Positions 44,963-57,023 of a DNA stretch of 64,000 nucleotides are shown piece after piece. Position 1 is the first letter of the stretch; every line of letters begins with the position of its first letter. Below the pieces are notes generated by a model, which made no database searches, had not been told where the DNA came from, and worked only from the letters and a program-made list of their open reading frames with translations. The DNA is from Symmetrospora coprosmae (taxonomy: Eukaryota > Basidiomycota > Cystobasidiomycetes > Symmetrosporaceae). A program made the position numbers and the translations under genes. The stretch lies in the NCBI GenBank assembly GCA_008802785.1, contig VUYT01000013.1, forward strand, positions 124,001-188,000. Direction: 5' to 3'.

Positions 44963-47277
44963 ATGTCCAGCTTTGAGCTCATGCTCGAGCTCCTGCAGCG
45001 GAGAATGGACGAAGCAAGCGAGAGCCTGAGCCAGCTCGAGGTGCGTGTGCGTGTCGGTCACTGGCAGCAAAGACGGGACGACTCCGATTGCTATCTGAGC
45101 GCACAAAACACTGGACAGACCAGATTGAGGTGATGCTGATGCAGCTGACACGCACCCGCAGCTCCCTTCGCGCGTGTACGAGTCGGTCGCAGCCCAGGTC
45201 AACGAGGTCATTGACGCCATCACGGCCCACGGAACCCTCACGAACGCGCCTCACCTGCCAATCCCGTCGCAGTCGAGGGCGGCAGCAGCGGCAGCGGCAG
45301 CTCGGCAGCTTCCCGCCGTGCCGCCGACGTACTGGGAGCGCCTCTCCCTGCGCTTGCGGGGCAGGCCTGTCCTCTACTGCTTCATCGGGGGGACATCCGC
45401 CACCGTCCTCCTCACCACCCTCGCAGCTAACCTCTCGCCCCGCTTCCGCCACTCGCTCTTTGACTTTGCGCCCTTACTCCGCTCAGTCATCTACGTCAGG
45501 CACGGCGGGCTGCATGGCGCCAGAGGCCGGAGGAGGCACCGAGGGCTGCCTGCCCCGCCCAGGCCGCGCGTCTCGCAAAAGACCGGCGAGCGGCTCGAGG
45601 CTGTCCTCATACTCGGCGCGGATGCTACGCTGTATGCAAGAGACATTGTCACCTCCTTCGTCAACAAGGGTTTCGTCGTCATTGCGAGCGCAGGGAGCGC
45701 TGCAGCCGCAGCTGACCTCGAAGCTCTCGGCGATGAGCGAGGCTATGTCAAAGCCATCTTGCTCCATGCTGGAAAGGTGGGGGTATCTCTACGTGCTCCA
45801 AGGGTACCTGTGTTCTATCTAAGTGATAAACCCCTCTACAGACCACTAGTGTTGCCGGCTTCATGCAGCAGCTCAATACCGCTCTTTCCCGTCGATACCC
45901 GCTCAACTCGCCCGGAGAGCCTTTCTCATCCACCCTCGAGCTCGTATCCTTCATCAACCTCTTTCCCTTATCAACATCCTCCTCCTCCTCCTCTGCTCCA
46001 TCAAGTGCAACCAGCGCACCTCTGCCAACAGAAGCCTGGTCGTCTGCCGACTTCGGCAGTCTCGGGAAGCACTACACGGCCTCCCTGGTTGTGCCTCTGC
46101 AGATCCTGAGCGCGTCAGTCCTGCAGGCCTTCCGGACGAGCCGACGACTGCACGACGTCCCCGCGACGGTCATTACCTGCCTCCCCGGTCCGGAGCGCCT
46201 GCTCGGCACCCCGTTCTCCGGCGCAAGGGGCGCAGCGGGCAAAAGCGCGACGGCCAATGCCACTGCCGCCGAGATGGACATCCTCCGGCGCGAGCTGCAC
46301 TCGGTCCACCTCGTCAACAGAGGAAGCAGGGACATTCGCGTCGTAAATGTCGACGTGGGCTTCCTGGCCCCGCCCCCTTCCCCACCTGCTGCTTCAGGGC
46401 CGTCCCCAGGGCTGGGACCCGACGCGCAGCCGGCCGCTGCTGCCCATGCGACAAGTGCGGATATCCTGCCGCGCCACATCCGAGACGTGTATGGCTCAGC
46501 CCTCCTAGCTGGTCTAGGTTGGGGCAAGCGCCCTTCTCCCGCTAGGACAGCAAGCGCAAGATCTGCGCCTCCCCATACCGACCTCTCGGACAAGCTCCTG
46601 CAGCTTGTCGTGTCTGAGCGGGGATCGGCGATCCCAGACCGGACCTCTGTCGGTTCAGGAGGTGAGCTCTCTGCCCTGGCAGGATAAGGGCATCCAGTCT
46701 TGCAGAATAGCTTGCTGATTACGCTTGTCCCCCTACTAATGCCTGTCTGCTTCCAGTCACGACTTACTACCTGGCGTCGCTGCTGCCGACATACGTCGTT
46801 GACTGCTTCTTCGGGCTGCGGAACCGCCTCCTCCTGGCGTCCTCCGGGCGTTGTTCCGACCAAGTCGCGACTGCGTCCGCAGGTCCACAACGGACGCGCA
46901 AGCCGCTGCCCCTGCCAGGAGAACAGTCATCCGAGGATGAAGCAGCGCCCAGCGTCCAGATGGACCAGAGTGCGACCCGTCTGCCCAGGTACGCGCCAAG
47001 CGCACCTGAAGACAGCGAGGACGAGGGGGTAGCCGCAGCAGCAGACCCGCACACAGGGAGCGCGAGCGTATTGTCTTCCGCACCGACGAGCGAGCTGCAT
47101 AGCCCGACTGCGTGGAGCGAGGGCCCGAGTGGGAGTGAGAGATCACCGGGCGGGATGGCCAGCTCGGCTTCGGCCTTCTCGGCCAACTTGAGCGGTTACG
47201 ATAGCGAGACGGGCGAGAGCTTGAGCGGATTCACGTCGAGGTCGACCAATCTCGGCGATAGCTATGTGCAGATCTAA
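44963..47277 (+). CDS. DUF1776-like fungal protein (Rossmann/SDR-like)
   Basis: Exons 44963..45040, 45162..45776, 45842..46661, 46757..47277; 677 residues. The start MSSFELMLELLQRRMDEA and the following helix fit DUF1776 proteins. A hydrophobic segment (YCFIGGTSATVLLTTLAANL) is at about 95-115. The Rossmann-like part follows: LEAVLILGADATLYARDIVT, SFVNKGFVVIASAGSA and, across the intron, AILLHAGK-TTSVAGFMQQLN. Later blocks are LYVVDC-type: TTYYLASLLPTYVVDCFFG. No catalytic YxxxK of classical SDR enzymes is obvious. The last 120 residues are acidic and Ser-rich. Function is not known for the family. Identification is from pattern memory only and is moderate. Confidence 0.6.
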
Positions 47278-47519
47278 CTATGATCCTCCTTCCCTCAGCT
47301 CCTTCTCTCGTGACGGGCGGTACATGCTGGGCGTTTCCATTAGCCAGAGGAACATGCGCGCTGTACTTTCGAACTAATTCACTTCTATGCTGTGCGTAGT
47401 TGAATCAGTACTGTCGCAAATACTTGGTGCAGCCCCAGATGATCGGCCGCTCTCCCCTGTATCGATAGACTTTGTACTGCTGAAGGGAATAACGATGCCG
47501 GTATGTTCCCGCTAGCTTG

Positions 47520-49159
47520 CTACATGCCCTTGCTCTGCAGCAGCTCCAGCTTGCCGTCCTCTCCGCCGCTCGCCACAACCTCTCCATCCCAGTCGACGCA
47601 GAGCACCTTCTGCTGCGTCGAACCCTTTTTCTGCTGTCTCGCGACGCTAAACAGGGCCTGCTTGGGCGCGCGGACATCCCAGATGCGCGTCGAGCCGTCA
47701 AAGCTCGCGCTCGCGAGGAGCATTGCGTTGCTCGGGTGGCTTGCGACGCTCGAGACGGACGAGGCGTGCCCGGAGAGCGTGAGGGCAATGACGGAGGTCG
47801 CGTCGCGCATGTCCCACACGCACACGGAGCGATCCGCGTTTCCCGTCGCCAGGAGCGCGGGAGACGCTCCGCCCTGCGCGAGGTGGCACCCGTCCAGGAT
47901 GGCCTTGTCGCTGCTCTTCAGGCCCGCCTGCGCCGCCGTGCCCAAATCCCACTCGCGCACCGTGTGATCGTCCTGCCCGAACGAGTACGCAGTCTCCACT
48001 CTTGCCCCGGCACTGCTCGGATGCCCAAAGATGGCGCGAGAGACGTGGCCCGTGTGCCCCGGAAGCGCAACGACAGGCTTGACCTTGACCACCTTGCCTG
48101 CTGCTGCTGCTGCTGCCGCCGCCGAGCCGTTGGCGCCCTTGCGCCGCTTCTTGCCGCGTGTCGTCTGCCCAGCTGTCTCTTCAGCGTCATCCTCGTCTTC
48201 TCCCTCGCCGTTCTCCGCCCTTGACGCGTCTAGCGCAAAATCCCAGTATCCGACCAGCCCGTCCCATCCGGCACTGACGAGTTGTCTGCGCCCTTCAACC
48301 TGCGATGGCGTACTGCGCACTGACGACACGGCAGCCGTATGCAAGCTGAGCAAGTGCGTATTCCGTGCTTCTGCGCTGCTGCCGCTGGCTGGCACAGACC
48401 AGACGCGGATGACACGGTCCATTCCCGCGCTCGCTGCGTACTGCGTCTGCGTTGGTGTTGACGCTGCTGAAGTGGATCCGTGCAGCCAGCAGGCAGACAA
48501 GACCGGCAGCGTGTGGCCGGTCAGGGTGTGTTCGAGGCCGGTCGCGCTCGAGAATATGCGGACATTGCTGTCGTAGGAAGCTGTGAGGAAGGAGCTACGG
48601 GCACAAGAGACCGCAATTTGCCGTTAGCCTAAGACTACTGCTCTATCCAGGGCAGCTAGACTGCTCACCCTTTCGAGCTGAGGTCAACATCGGAGACCCA
48701 GTCCTCATGCTCGAAGGAGGACAGGTACTTTGGCGGCAGGATGGACTCGACGTATTCAATCTCGAGGATTGTTTCCTGGCGACAGCGATCACAGGGACGC
48801 GGCACGGCTTCAGCATGCCAGGTCTACATGCGCGCAGGGGTTTGCTGCCGTCTCGCCCGCCCGCCCACCTCGGTCAGGCCTTTCGCCTGTGTGAATCCTC
48901 CCAGACTGGTCCGGAGCAGCTCGTCCTCGACGATAAAGTCGAACGGGACGGCCTGCTCATTTCCCAGCACCTTGTTGATGAGCTCGGACAGCTGGAACCG
49001 CCGCCAGTCGCTGGGCACCATGTACTTTGACGCCGGGATGGCATGGCTGTCGCTCCTTGAGACCAGGCGGATGGGAATGGTCGTTGGCTTGGTTGTCGGA
49101 GCTGGAGCGGCTCCTGCTGCTGCCGTCGAGGGACCCGCCTCAGCCTGTACGTCCGTCAT
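47520..49159 (-). CDS. YTM1: Ribosome biogenesis protein YTM1 (WDR12)
   Basis: Exons complement(47520..48594, 48669..48775, 48869..49159); 490 residues. The N-terminal NLE (ubiquitin-like) domain has IPIRLVSRSDSHAIPASKYM, WRRFQLSELINKVLG and VPFDFIVEDELLRTSL, then EIEYVESILPPKYLSSFEHE, a YTM1 hallmark. WD repeats follow, for example DWVSDVDLSSKG, SAGMDRVIRVWSVPAS, TGNADRSVCVWDMRDATSV and ASASFDGSTRIWDVRAPKQA. An acidic loop plus KKRRK and an Ala tract sit between blades near residue 280. YTM1 joins ERB1 and NOP7 in the PeBoW complex for 60S maturation and is released by the Rea1 ATPase, which contacts the NLE domain. The gene converges on the DUF1776-like gene across 242 bp. Confidence 0.9.
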
Positions 49160-49388
49160 GGTTGTCGATGGCGTGGATGTTGCTGCTGCTGCTGCTGCTA
49201 TTATATGCGAAGTGAAGAGCGGCACTGCCGTCGTCGTGTGCTCGCCTGAAAAAAAGCAAAGACAGAGGCCACGACTCGCGAAGCTGAAACGAAAATAGGG
49301 GCAGGCGCCACTCAGGCACGGGGTCGCCAAGGGTGTCTGTGAGAGTCTTCAAGCCTTCACGCCATACAGCCAGAACTGGATAACAGTG

Positions 49389-52274
49389 CTACTCTACAAC
49401 CTCCTTGATGTCTCCGGTCCTGTCTGTCCCCCGCCCGTCGAGAATGTACTCGATCGACGCCTCTTGACTCTGTGCCTTCCACAGCCCGCTGTACACGCCA
49501 TCCGGCCTGCTGAGCAGCTCGCTGTGCGTGCCCTGCTCGACCGCTTCGCCGTCCTTGAGGACAATAATGAGGTCTGAACGACACTTTCTTGTCAGCCAGC
49601 TGACCCCTCTCGCAATTACAGACCCAAATGGTCTCTACACACCGGCATCGGCAATCGTCTTGAGCCTGTGCGCGACAAAGACGCTCGTCCGCTTCTTGTC
49701 GAGCAGCGTCGTGTTGATGTTGCGCATGACGTCCGCCTCGGTGTACGTGTCGAGCGCCGAGGTGGCCTCGTCAAAGATCAGGATCGGCGCGTCTTTGAGC
49801 AGCAACCGCGCGACGGCCAGCCGCTGCTTCTCGCCTCCGCTGACCATGAGGCCCCGTTCGCCCACTTTGGTCTGCCACTTGTCTGGCAGCGACTCGATGG
49901 TCTTGAGCGCATTCGCCTTTCGCGCGGCCTCTTTCACCTCGTCGTCCGTCGCGTCCATGCGGCCGTAGCGGACATTGTGGAGGATGTCCGAGTTGAAGAG
50001 TGTCGTGTCCTGCGGCACGACGCCGATCTGCTGGCGAAGCGTTTCGAGCTGCACGTCGCGCAGGTCCTGCCCGTCGATCGTAATGCGCCCGCTGTCCGGG
50101 TCGTAGAACCGGAAGAGGAGGCGGAAGACCGTGCTCTTGCCGCACCCGGACGGCCCGACAATGGCTACCTTCTTGCCTGCAGGAATCTCAAACGACAGAT
50201 CCCGAAAGATCTGCCGGTCCGCCCGGTATCCAAACCGCACATTCTCGAAACGGATCGTCCCGCCCTGATGCACCGAGAGCGGCTTGGCTTCCGGCTTGTC
50301 CGCCACGCCCAGCTTGACGTTCTGCAGGCTGAAGAGCGCGTCCATGTCGATCAGACTCTGCCGCAGCTCGCGGTACACAGTCCCAAGAAAGTTGAGGGGG
50401 AGCGAGAGCTGGAAGACGAGCTGGTTGACCATGACGAGGTCTCCGACCGTCATGGACCCTGCGCGCCACCTCCGCCGTCAGCCGGTGCGCAGGAACACTC
50501 GAAATATGGCGCACCTCACGCACCAGCAGTGACACCCTTGGCAGCGAGATACATCATGAGCGTCAACGCAGAGGAGAAGATGGCGCCCTGCCCCGAGTTC
50601 AGCAGCGCCAGAGAGGTGGCAATCTTGACGGACGACTTTTCGTAGTCGCGCATCGCAGCGTCGTACTGCTTGATCTCGAATTTTTCGTTGTTAAAGTGCT
50701 TGACGGCTTCGTAGTTGATGAGCGAGTCGACGGACACGGTCGCTGCCCGGTTGTCGGCCTGGTTGGCCTCTTTGCGGAAGCGCATTCTAGTACGATAGAT
50801 TACCAAGTCCGTGGACGTCAGCACAGGCGGGTTTGCTAGCCCTGCCGGCAGTGGCTCACCTCCAGCTGGTCGTCTTGACTGTGAACCACGTGTATGCGAT
50901 CATGGTGATCATGGTAACGCTTGCAAAGTTGACGCCGAAGTTGTAGCTCTACGAACCGCGAAGTAGTCAGTGCTCTCGCTCGAACCTGTCCTCGAGGAGG
51001 CGGAGCACTCACGAGGATACCGCAGACCATGGAAATCTCGAGCGCCGTGGGCACAATATGAAAGAGGACCGAGGTCAGGAGAAACGATATGCCTCTATAG
51101 ATCGTGAGGAAGAGCAGACAGGTCTCAGCTCTTTTGATAGAGACCAGCCGCAATCAAAGACCCAAACATACTTCGTTCCCCTGTCGATGGCCCGTGTCAG
51201 ACCACCCGTGTTTCTCGTCAAGTGGAAGCTGATGTCGAGATTGAGCAGATGCGTGAAGACATTTTTTGCGACTCGACGGATGGCGCCCTGCGCGACATTG
51301 GCAAAGACTGCGTTGCGAAGCTCGCTGAACAGGGTGGAGAAGATGCGAGCCAAGCCGTCTGTTCATTCAGGCCGGGCGAGCGGGTACGCTTTCACCGTCA
51401 GCTGGGGGCTATGCGAGCGCCTCACGCGGAAGATGGACGTACATCCTACGATGGCCGTGCCTGCAACGGTGTACACGGTTTGCTCGGTCGAGAGCTCGGC
51501 GATGGGGATGTTGAGCGAGTCGACGATCGACTTGAAGTAAAAGGGAACCTGGACGTTCAGGAGCTATGAAGTGGAGGTACATAGCAAGGGCTCAGCCAGG
51601 GTGGGTGGTCAGACAAGGAAGCGAGCGTCTCCACCTACTTTGCCGCCGATGAGCAGCCCCAGCGCGACGAGCACTCTGGTCTTTGTCGCCCTGTCGCCCT
51701 TGGGCCATATGTTGGGCAGCAGGCGCTTGACTATCTGTATATCCTGAAGACGCTGCTCCTTGTTCCCTGCTGGTTTGCCTGACGGTGTCGTATCCGCTGG
51801 TGTGCTCGACGCAGTCAAAGGTGCGTCCGGAGACTTCCCCTGGCCCGTCGGCGCTGGTATTGGAGGGACGCCGGGGAGCTGCTGCAGCTTCTTGGTCTCT
51901 GGCACTGCATCCTTGTTGCTGTTGGCAAGGTGCGCAAACGTGCGGGCCGTGGAGAAGCTCGAGCTAGTACTGGTTGCTGCAAGAAGGGGTCGGGCACGCC
52001 GATGTTGCGGAGGGAGCAGGCTGGAGGAGAGCAGGAGCGCTGAGAGAGGGGAGCGTAAAGAAGAAAGTGTCGAGGTGGGAGAGCGGGAGCTACTGGATGT
52101 GCCCGTAGATGCACGCGATGACGCTTCCCGTCGCAGCGCAGCCAGCAAAGGCGAGCGCGTGGGAGATGACGCGAGACGGGCCGTGCTGCCACTGCACGTT
52201 GGCAGTGATGGCGGCCAGCAGGAGATGCATGCACGGCGGCGCATACTGCTTGCAGCGCTGTTGCTGCGGACCAT
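49389..52274 (-). CDS. ATM1: Mitochondrial ABC transporter ATM1 (ABCB7 type)
   Basis: Exons complement(49389..49573, 49643..50458, 50524..50786, 50860..50948, 51013..51094, 51172..51358, 51443..51563, 51639..52274); 792 residues. The first 100 residues are rich in Ser, Arg and Ala with almost no acids, fitting an import sequence. The membrane domain (about 190-480) has [51 protein letters not shown] and [17 protein letters not shown]. The nucleotide-binding domain has Walker [10 protein letters not shown] (about 560), Q-loop, signature VSGGEKQR, Walker [13 protein letters not shown] and the H-loop VFVAHRL. ATM1 exports a glutathione-linked sulphur or Fe-S species from the matrix for cytosolic Fe-S assembly. 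It lies head to head with a ferric reductase gene. Confidence 0.92.
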
Positions 52275-52970
52275 CCTCTGCCCAATGCCGATGCTGCTCC
52301 TGCTTAAACTGCTCCGCTCCTAAATCTGATCTAATCTCTGGTAGGCTCGAGAGCCGGAGCTCGGAGAGTGCGAGGAGCGGGCGCGCACTACTGCGGCAGG
52401 CGGAAAGACGGAGGAGCTGATGACGACGACGACGACGCGACCCAGTTGATGGGCTGAACATCAAAGCAGCTCGCATTACTGTAACATGACGGGACACCTT
52501 TGCTAGCCGCTGGTATGCTGTGCAGATATGTGTGTATCACTGCTGCTATTCCTGCGCTGCTACTACTAGCAGAGATGTGTGGAGGAGGAGGAGCTCCACT
52601 GGCAGCTCGAGGCTGCTGCGCCACCACCACCGCCTCACCTCCCCTGCTTGGCCGCAGCTGGCCGGTTCGGCTTGTGCTTGTCCCTCCACCACAGCTCTGG
52701 CTTGGATCTCCTTAAAGATCTCCCATCAGGAGCCATCGAGCCCGTCCAACCTACTACTTACTGCAGACGAACGCGCCGCACCGCTGCTGGGCGGCGCCGG
52801 CGGACCTCTTCTCATCCTCGAGCACGAGTTTGTATACATACCCTGGCTGCTGGGTAGGAGGAGCGAAGAGGAGTAAGCAACACCACGTACGGGGCGTGAT
52901 CTTCTAGCCAGGTAGCGACACGCCAGCAGGAGCAGGAGCAGTAGCATCGCCGGTGCAGATAGGGCCCACC
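52275..52970. promoter_or_regulatory. Divergent promoter region of ATM1 and ferric reductase
   Basis: 696 bp between the two starts. Both products deal with iron, so common iron-responsive sites would make sense. GATA-type iron regulators in fungi bind WGATAR-like sequences, and I see no striking cluster of these by eye. The last 100 bp before 52971 is rich in GCAG/GGAG units. Confidence 0.5.
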
Positions 52971-55900
52971 ATGTCCATCAGCTTTGCCCGCGTCGCAGGC
53001 TCGAGCACCACCTACGCCGCCACAAATGCCTACACGGCTGCATCACAGCCCACCGCGACGGGCGTCGCAGGAGGGCCGGGAACGCTCACAGGGCAGGACG
53101 TGTCGGACTACTACCTACTGGTGCGTGGTTCCCTCCGTGACTGACGGACTGCAGCTGGCCGGCGCGAATCGCTGAATCGCTTGCATTGTGCGCACGCAGA
53201 CCGTCTTCACAAAGCCCTACCTCGATGCACACACGCTAAGCTACCCCAGCTGGCGGTACTCGTACATCTTCTGGTTCGTCCTCGCCGGCCTCTACGTCCT
53301 CTGGGTCGCTTTTCACCGCCTGCACATCCGGGGCGGAGCGCTCGGCGCGTCCTTGCGGAAGCTAGGCATGCGCAAGCTCGGCAGCAGCAGGCAGACAGCC
53401 GCTGTGAAGCCCGCATCCGCCTCGGCAGGCAAGCAGCCGAAACCCGTCCGGAGCTGGTCGTCTCCCACTCTGGCGCAGCTCTTTGGGATTGCCCTCATGC
53501 TTGCATTCACGTTTTGCATATGCTACATCGGCCCCGACTTCATCAACCCGACAGACTGCATGTTTGGCGGAGGCAAGTGCCCTTTCCACCCCGTCAACGG
53601 TGACAATGCCACAAATCAGTACTCCAGGATGAGGAAAATCAAGCGCGCCGCCGAGTACGTCATCTCGGCGGCCATGGGAGAGCCAAACCACAAGTTCGAA
53701 AAGCGAAGGCAGGCGAGATACGCCTGGTCTCCTCTGACGTGGGTTGAGCTCGTAGGCCCACATCTGCTAAGGACAGGCTAATCTCCGGACCTTGCTGCCT
53801 GTTGCAGAGATCCGCTTCTTGCCGGCCCGAACTTCACCATCGACAAGGGATGGTGGCAGTCCGGCAACCGCGTCGGGCTGATTGCCTATGCCTTTATGCC
53901 TCTGGCCGTGTCGCTGGCACTCAAGCAATGGCCAATGAACTTACTTGCTACGCCGTTCCTGACCAACTACCACATTGACCGGACGGCATTCTGGCATCGA
54001 TGGGTTGGGAGGCTCATCTGGGTGCTCAGCACAGTGCACGGCGGGCTGTGGACAAAGCAGCTCATGATCGACATCAACCCGTTCAACGAGCCCACGTGGA
54101 ACAGCAGCTGGAGATGGCACAGACTGCTCGCCGGCGGCATAGTGGGTGACTGCGTATCAGGCGGGCTCTGCGCTGAGTTTAGGAAACTGACCAGCATTTG
54201 TCGCACTGCCGACAGGGCTACATCATGCTCACCGTGCTCGTTCTCTTCTCCTTCAAACCACTGCGCACCCGCTTTTACGAGTTATTCTACTACTCGCACG
54301 TCGCGCTCAGCCTCGGCTTCCTCGTCAGCATGGTCATACACTACCAGGCTCTCCAAGGCTGGGGCCTGCTCGCCGCGGGCTTGTGGGGCTTTGAGCGAAT
54401 CACCAGGCTCTGCGTCTTCCTTTGGCTCAACTACGGAGCCGGCATCCCGGTCTTTGGCGAAGGGCGGGCTGGCAAAGCGCAGTACATGTCGAGGAACGCC
54501 GATGGCGGAGGATTCAAGGTGCATCACGTGGAGAAGCGCCTGTCAGCCGAAGGGCAAAAGTACGCTGCTGGCGGTGCACAAGGCAGCGCGGGTGCATACC
54601 CGTACTACGGGAACGAGGAATGGTCCGCGGCGTCGCGCTCGACTGCCAATCTGCAGGAGAGCGTGACATCACCAGAGAAGCGCGCGCCGGCAGCGGGCGT
54701 GTACGACTATGGCGCAGGCAACGAAGCCGCGCGGGAGCAGCACCTGCCGTACGGCGCGGGTCCGTACAACCCGCCACGCCCGCAATTTCCTGGCGAAAGC
54801 CGGAGCACAAGCCATGCTGGCACGTTATCGCGCCCTTCTCATCGCTCGCAGGCGATCCCGAAAGGCTACGCGCTCGCGCAGGTCCTCCCCGGGCGTGTGC
54901 TCAAGCTCACGCTGCACACACAGCGACACCTGAATTGGAAAGCGGGCCAGCATGTCCAGCTCACGATCCCCAGCGTGCGCTGGTGGCAGTCCCACCCATA
55001 CACCATCTCGAATGCGCAGGACTTTACGGAAAGCCTACTCGCTGGCAAGCCGGACGGCGAAGAGCGCGGCGGAAGCGAGGTCGTCCTCCTCATGAGCACC
55101 CGAAGAGGCTTCACCCGCCGATTGTACAGCTCGATACTCGAAAAGCGGAAGCGGATAGTCCGCAGCGGCGGCGGCGGCCAGGACGCGGTGTACTCGAGCG
55201 ACAAGGATGCATCGCTGTCGGGCGCCTCCACGCCCGGTGGTGTGCTCGTCCGCGCGCAGACTTACCTGCCCACCGGGTCAGCCGCACGCGCTCAATGGGA
55301 AGATCACTCCACTGTCGTCCTCGTAGCGGCGGGCATGGGTGTCACGTACGTCATGAGCGTGCTCGAGCACCTGTGCCTCCAGATGGCTGCGAAGGATGCC
55401 GCACTGCGCGGGGAGCAGCCCTCCTGGGCTGAGCAGCGGAAGAGCAGCAGATCGAAAAAGCCGACCAACGTTAGTCGCATTCGGTTTGTCTGGATTCTGA
55501 GAGAGTATGGTAGGTCGACTAGCGGCACAGTATCATTCCGTCCTCGCTCGCGCTGATTTAGTTTATTCCGGCATCGACCAGCCCACCTCGCTTGGATCGC
55601 GCCTGCTCTGCGGCGCTGTCTCGACATCTCCGACCCATCCCGTCTCCGCATCGATCTCTTCGTGACGCGCGAGCTGGCGCAGATGCATAACGTGCACCCC
55701 TTCTCGTCAGAATCACCATCCACACCTCTCACCTCTTCAGCGCTCATGCCCGCGGCCAAGACGGCAGATGATCTCTTTGCGCCGCCCAACCCGCGCTTTG
55801 CGAGTCATGGCGGCGGGCATCGTCGGACAGGTTCGGCCGATAGCAGCATGAGCGACCTCTCGCAAACGGTCGTCGATACGAGCGACTATGGCTCGTACGC

Positions 55901-56699
55901 TGCGTCCGCGGGAGCAGGCGGAGCACTGCACAAGCATACCTCGCCAGCTCCGTCCAGCCACATGCAACAGCCAGCGCAGCGCCATCGCCAGATGGCGAGT
56001 GGAGCAGACGAGGGCGAGATCGCCGACTACTCCGTCACGGACATGATCCTCTTCGAGGGCGAGGAGGAAGAGCCGCCCACCGCTGCAGACGAGGTCATCA
56101 GCAAGTCTGTCAAGAAGGAGGGCAAGCTGCGCCGCGCGCTGTCGAGGAAGAAGAAGGGCATGTCGAGCGAATCAGCGCAGCATCTGACTGCATCCAGTCC
56201 GCAGCCTAGCAATCGGGGCGCCAGGCCGTCCAACCTTTACTCGGAGGATGAGGGCGACGACGGCCACATGTACCCACCGCCTGCGGGACGCTTCGCCGCG
56301 GATTCGCGCCGCGGCTCGGCTCACTCGTATACGCACCACTTGGACGAGCCCACTTCGGGATCTGCCACGCCCACTCCCTATGGCCGGCGCGGCTCGACGC
56401 CCGGCCTGCCGCTGCTGCACGACGCTGAGGCGCTCGGCTCGCTTGACATGAGCGCCACGGACAAGGAGGACCTCGACATTATCGCCGAGCTCGCGCGAGG
56501 CGGCAAGCCCGATCTCCCTGCTATCCTCGACGCCGAGATTGAGCGCTCGCAGGGCAGCGTCGCGGTGGGGTGCTGCGGGCCCAAGACGCTCAATGATCAT
56601 GTTCGCGCACTCGTCGCGAAGCGCATCAGCCCAAGCAGGATTGCAAAAGGTGATACACGGGGCAATGTTGAGCTCATCGCCGAGGAGTTCTCTTTCTAG
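52971..56699 (+). CDS. FRE-type ferric/cupric reductase, plasma membrane
   Basis: Exons 52971..53120, 53200..53738, 53808..54141, 54216..55509, 55582..56699; 1144 residues. There is no cleaved signal; an N-terminal loop with VSDYYLL is followed by TMs. The heme-binding ferric reductase domain (about 290-470) has FLTNYHIDRTAFWHRWVGRL, STVHGGLW, YELFYYSHVALSLGFL and MVIHYQ, supplying the paired His residues. A Gly/Tyr-rich insert comes next, then the FAD site WWQSHPYTIS and the NAD(P)H part (VVLVAAGMGVTYVMSVLEHL, ending VAVGCCGPKTLNDHV and VELIAEEFSF). A Ser-rich insert of over 250 residues splits the NAD(P)H domain, so the protein is longer than usual (about 700). It should reduce extracellular Fe(III) or Cu(II) for uptake. 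Confidence 0.9.
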
Positions 56700-57023
56700 G
56701 TACCAGTTTGAAAGGCTCCCAACGAGGAAGCTCTGGTACTATGGACAATCAGTAGCTTCTGCCATGCTATGCTTTAGATGGGACCATGAATATGTAGATA
56801 TCGACGCGAGCACCGTAAGATGCATCTGTAACCTATCAGCTCGCGAAGAGGCGTTGAAGGACGGACAATCAATCGTGTACATAGCCACATTGGACACCAT
56901 GTTTGATGCGCATTGCGATGGACAAAGCTTTGTTGCAGAGCGACATCTCGCTGGAGGTCTCGTCACTTCGGACGCAGACCTTTGCCTGTCTACGCAGACA
57001 AGACGGGCACATCGACGGGCTCT
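56700..57023. other. Tail-to-tail intergenic region
   Basis: 324 bp between convergent stops of the ferric reductase (+) and NAA50 (-). It is locally AT-richer, as expected for 3' UTRs. No gene seen. Confidence 0.5.
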
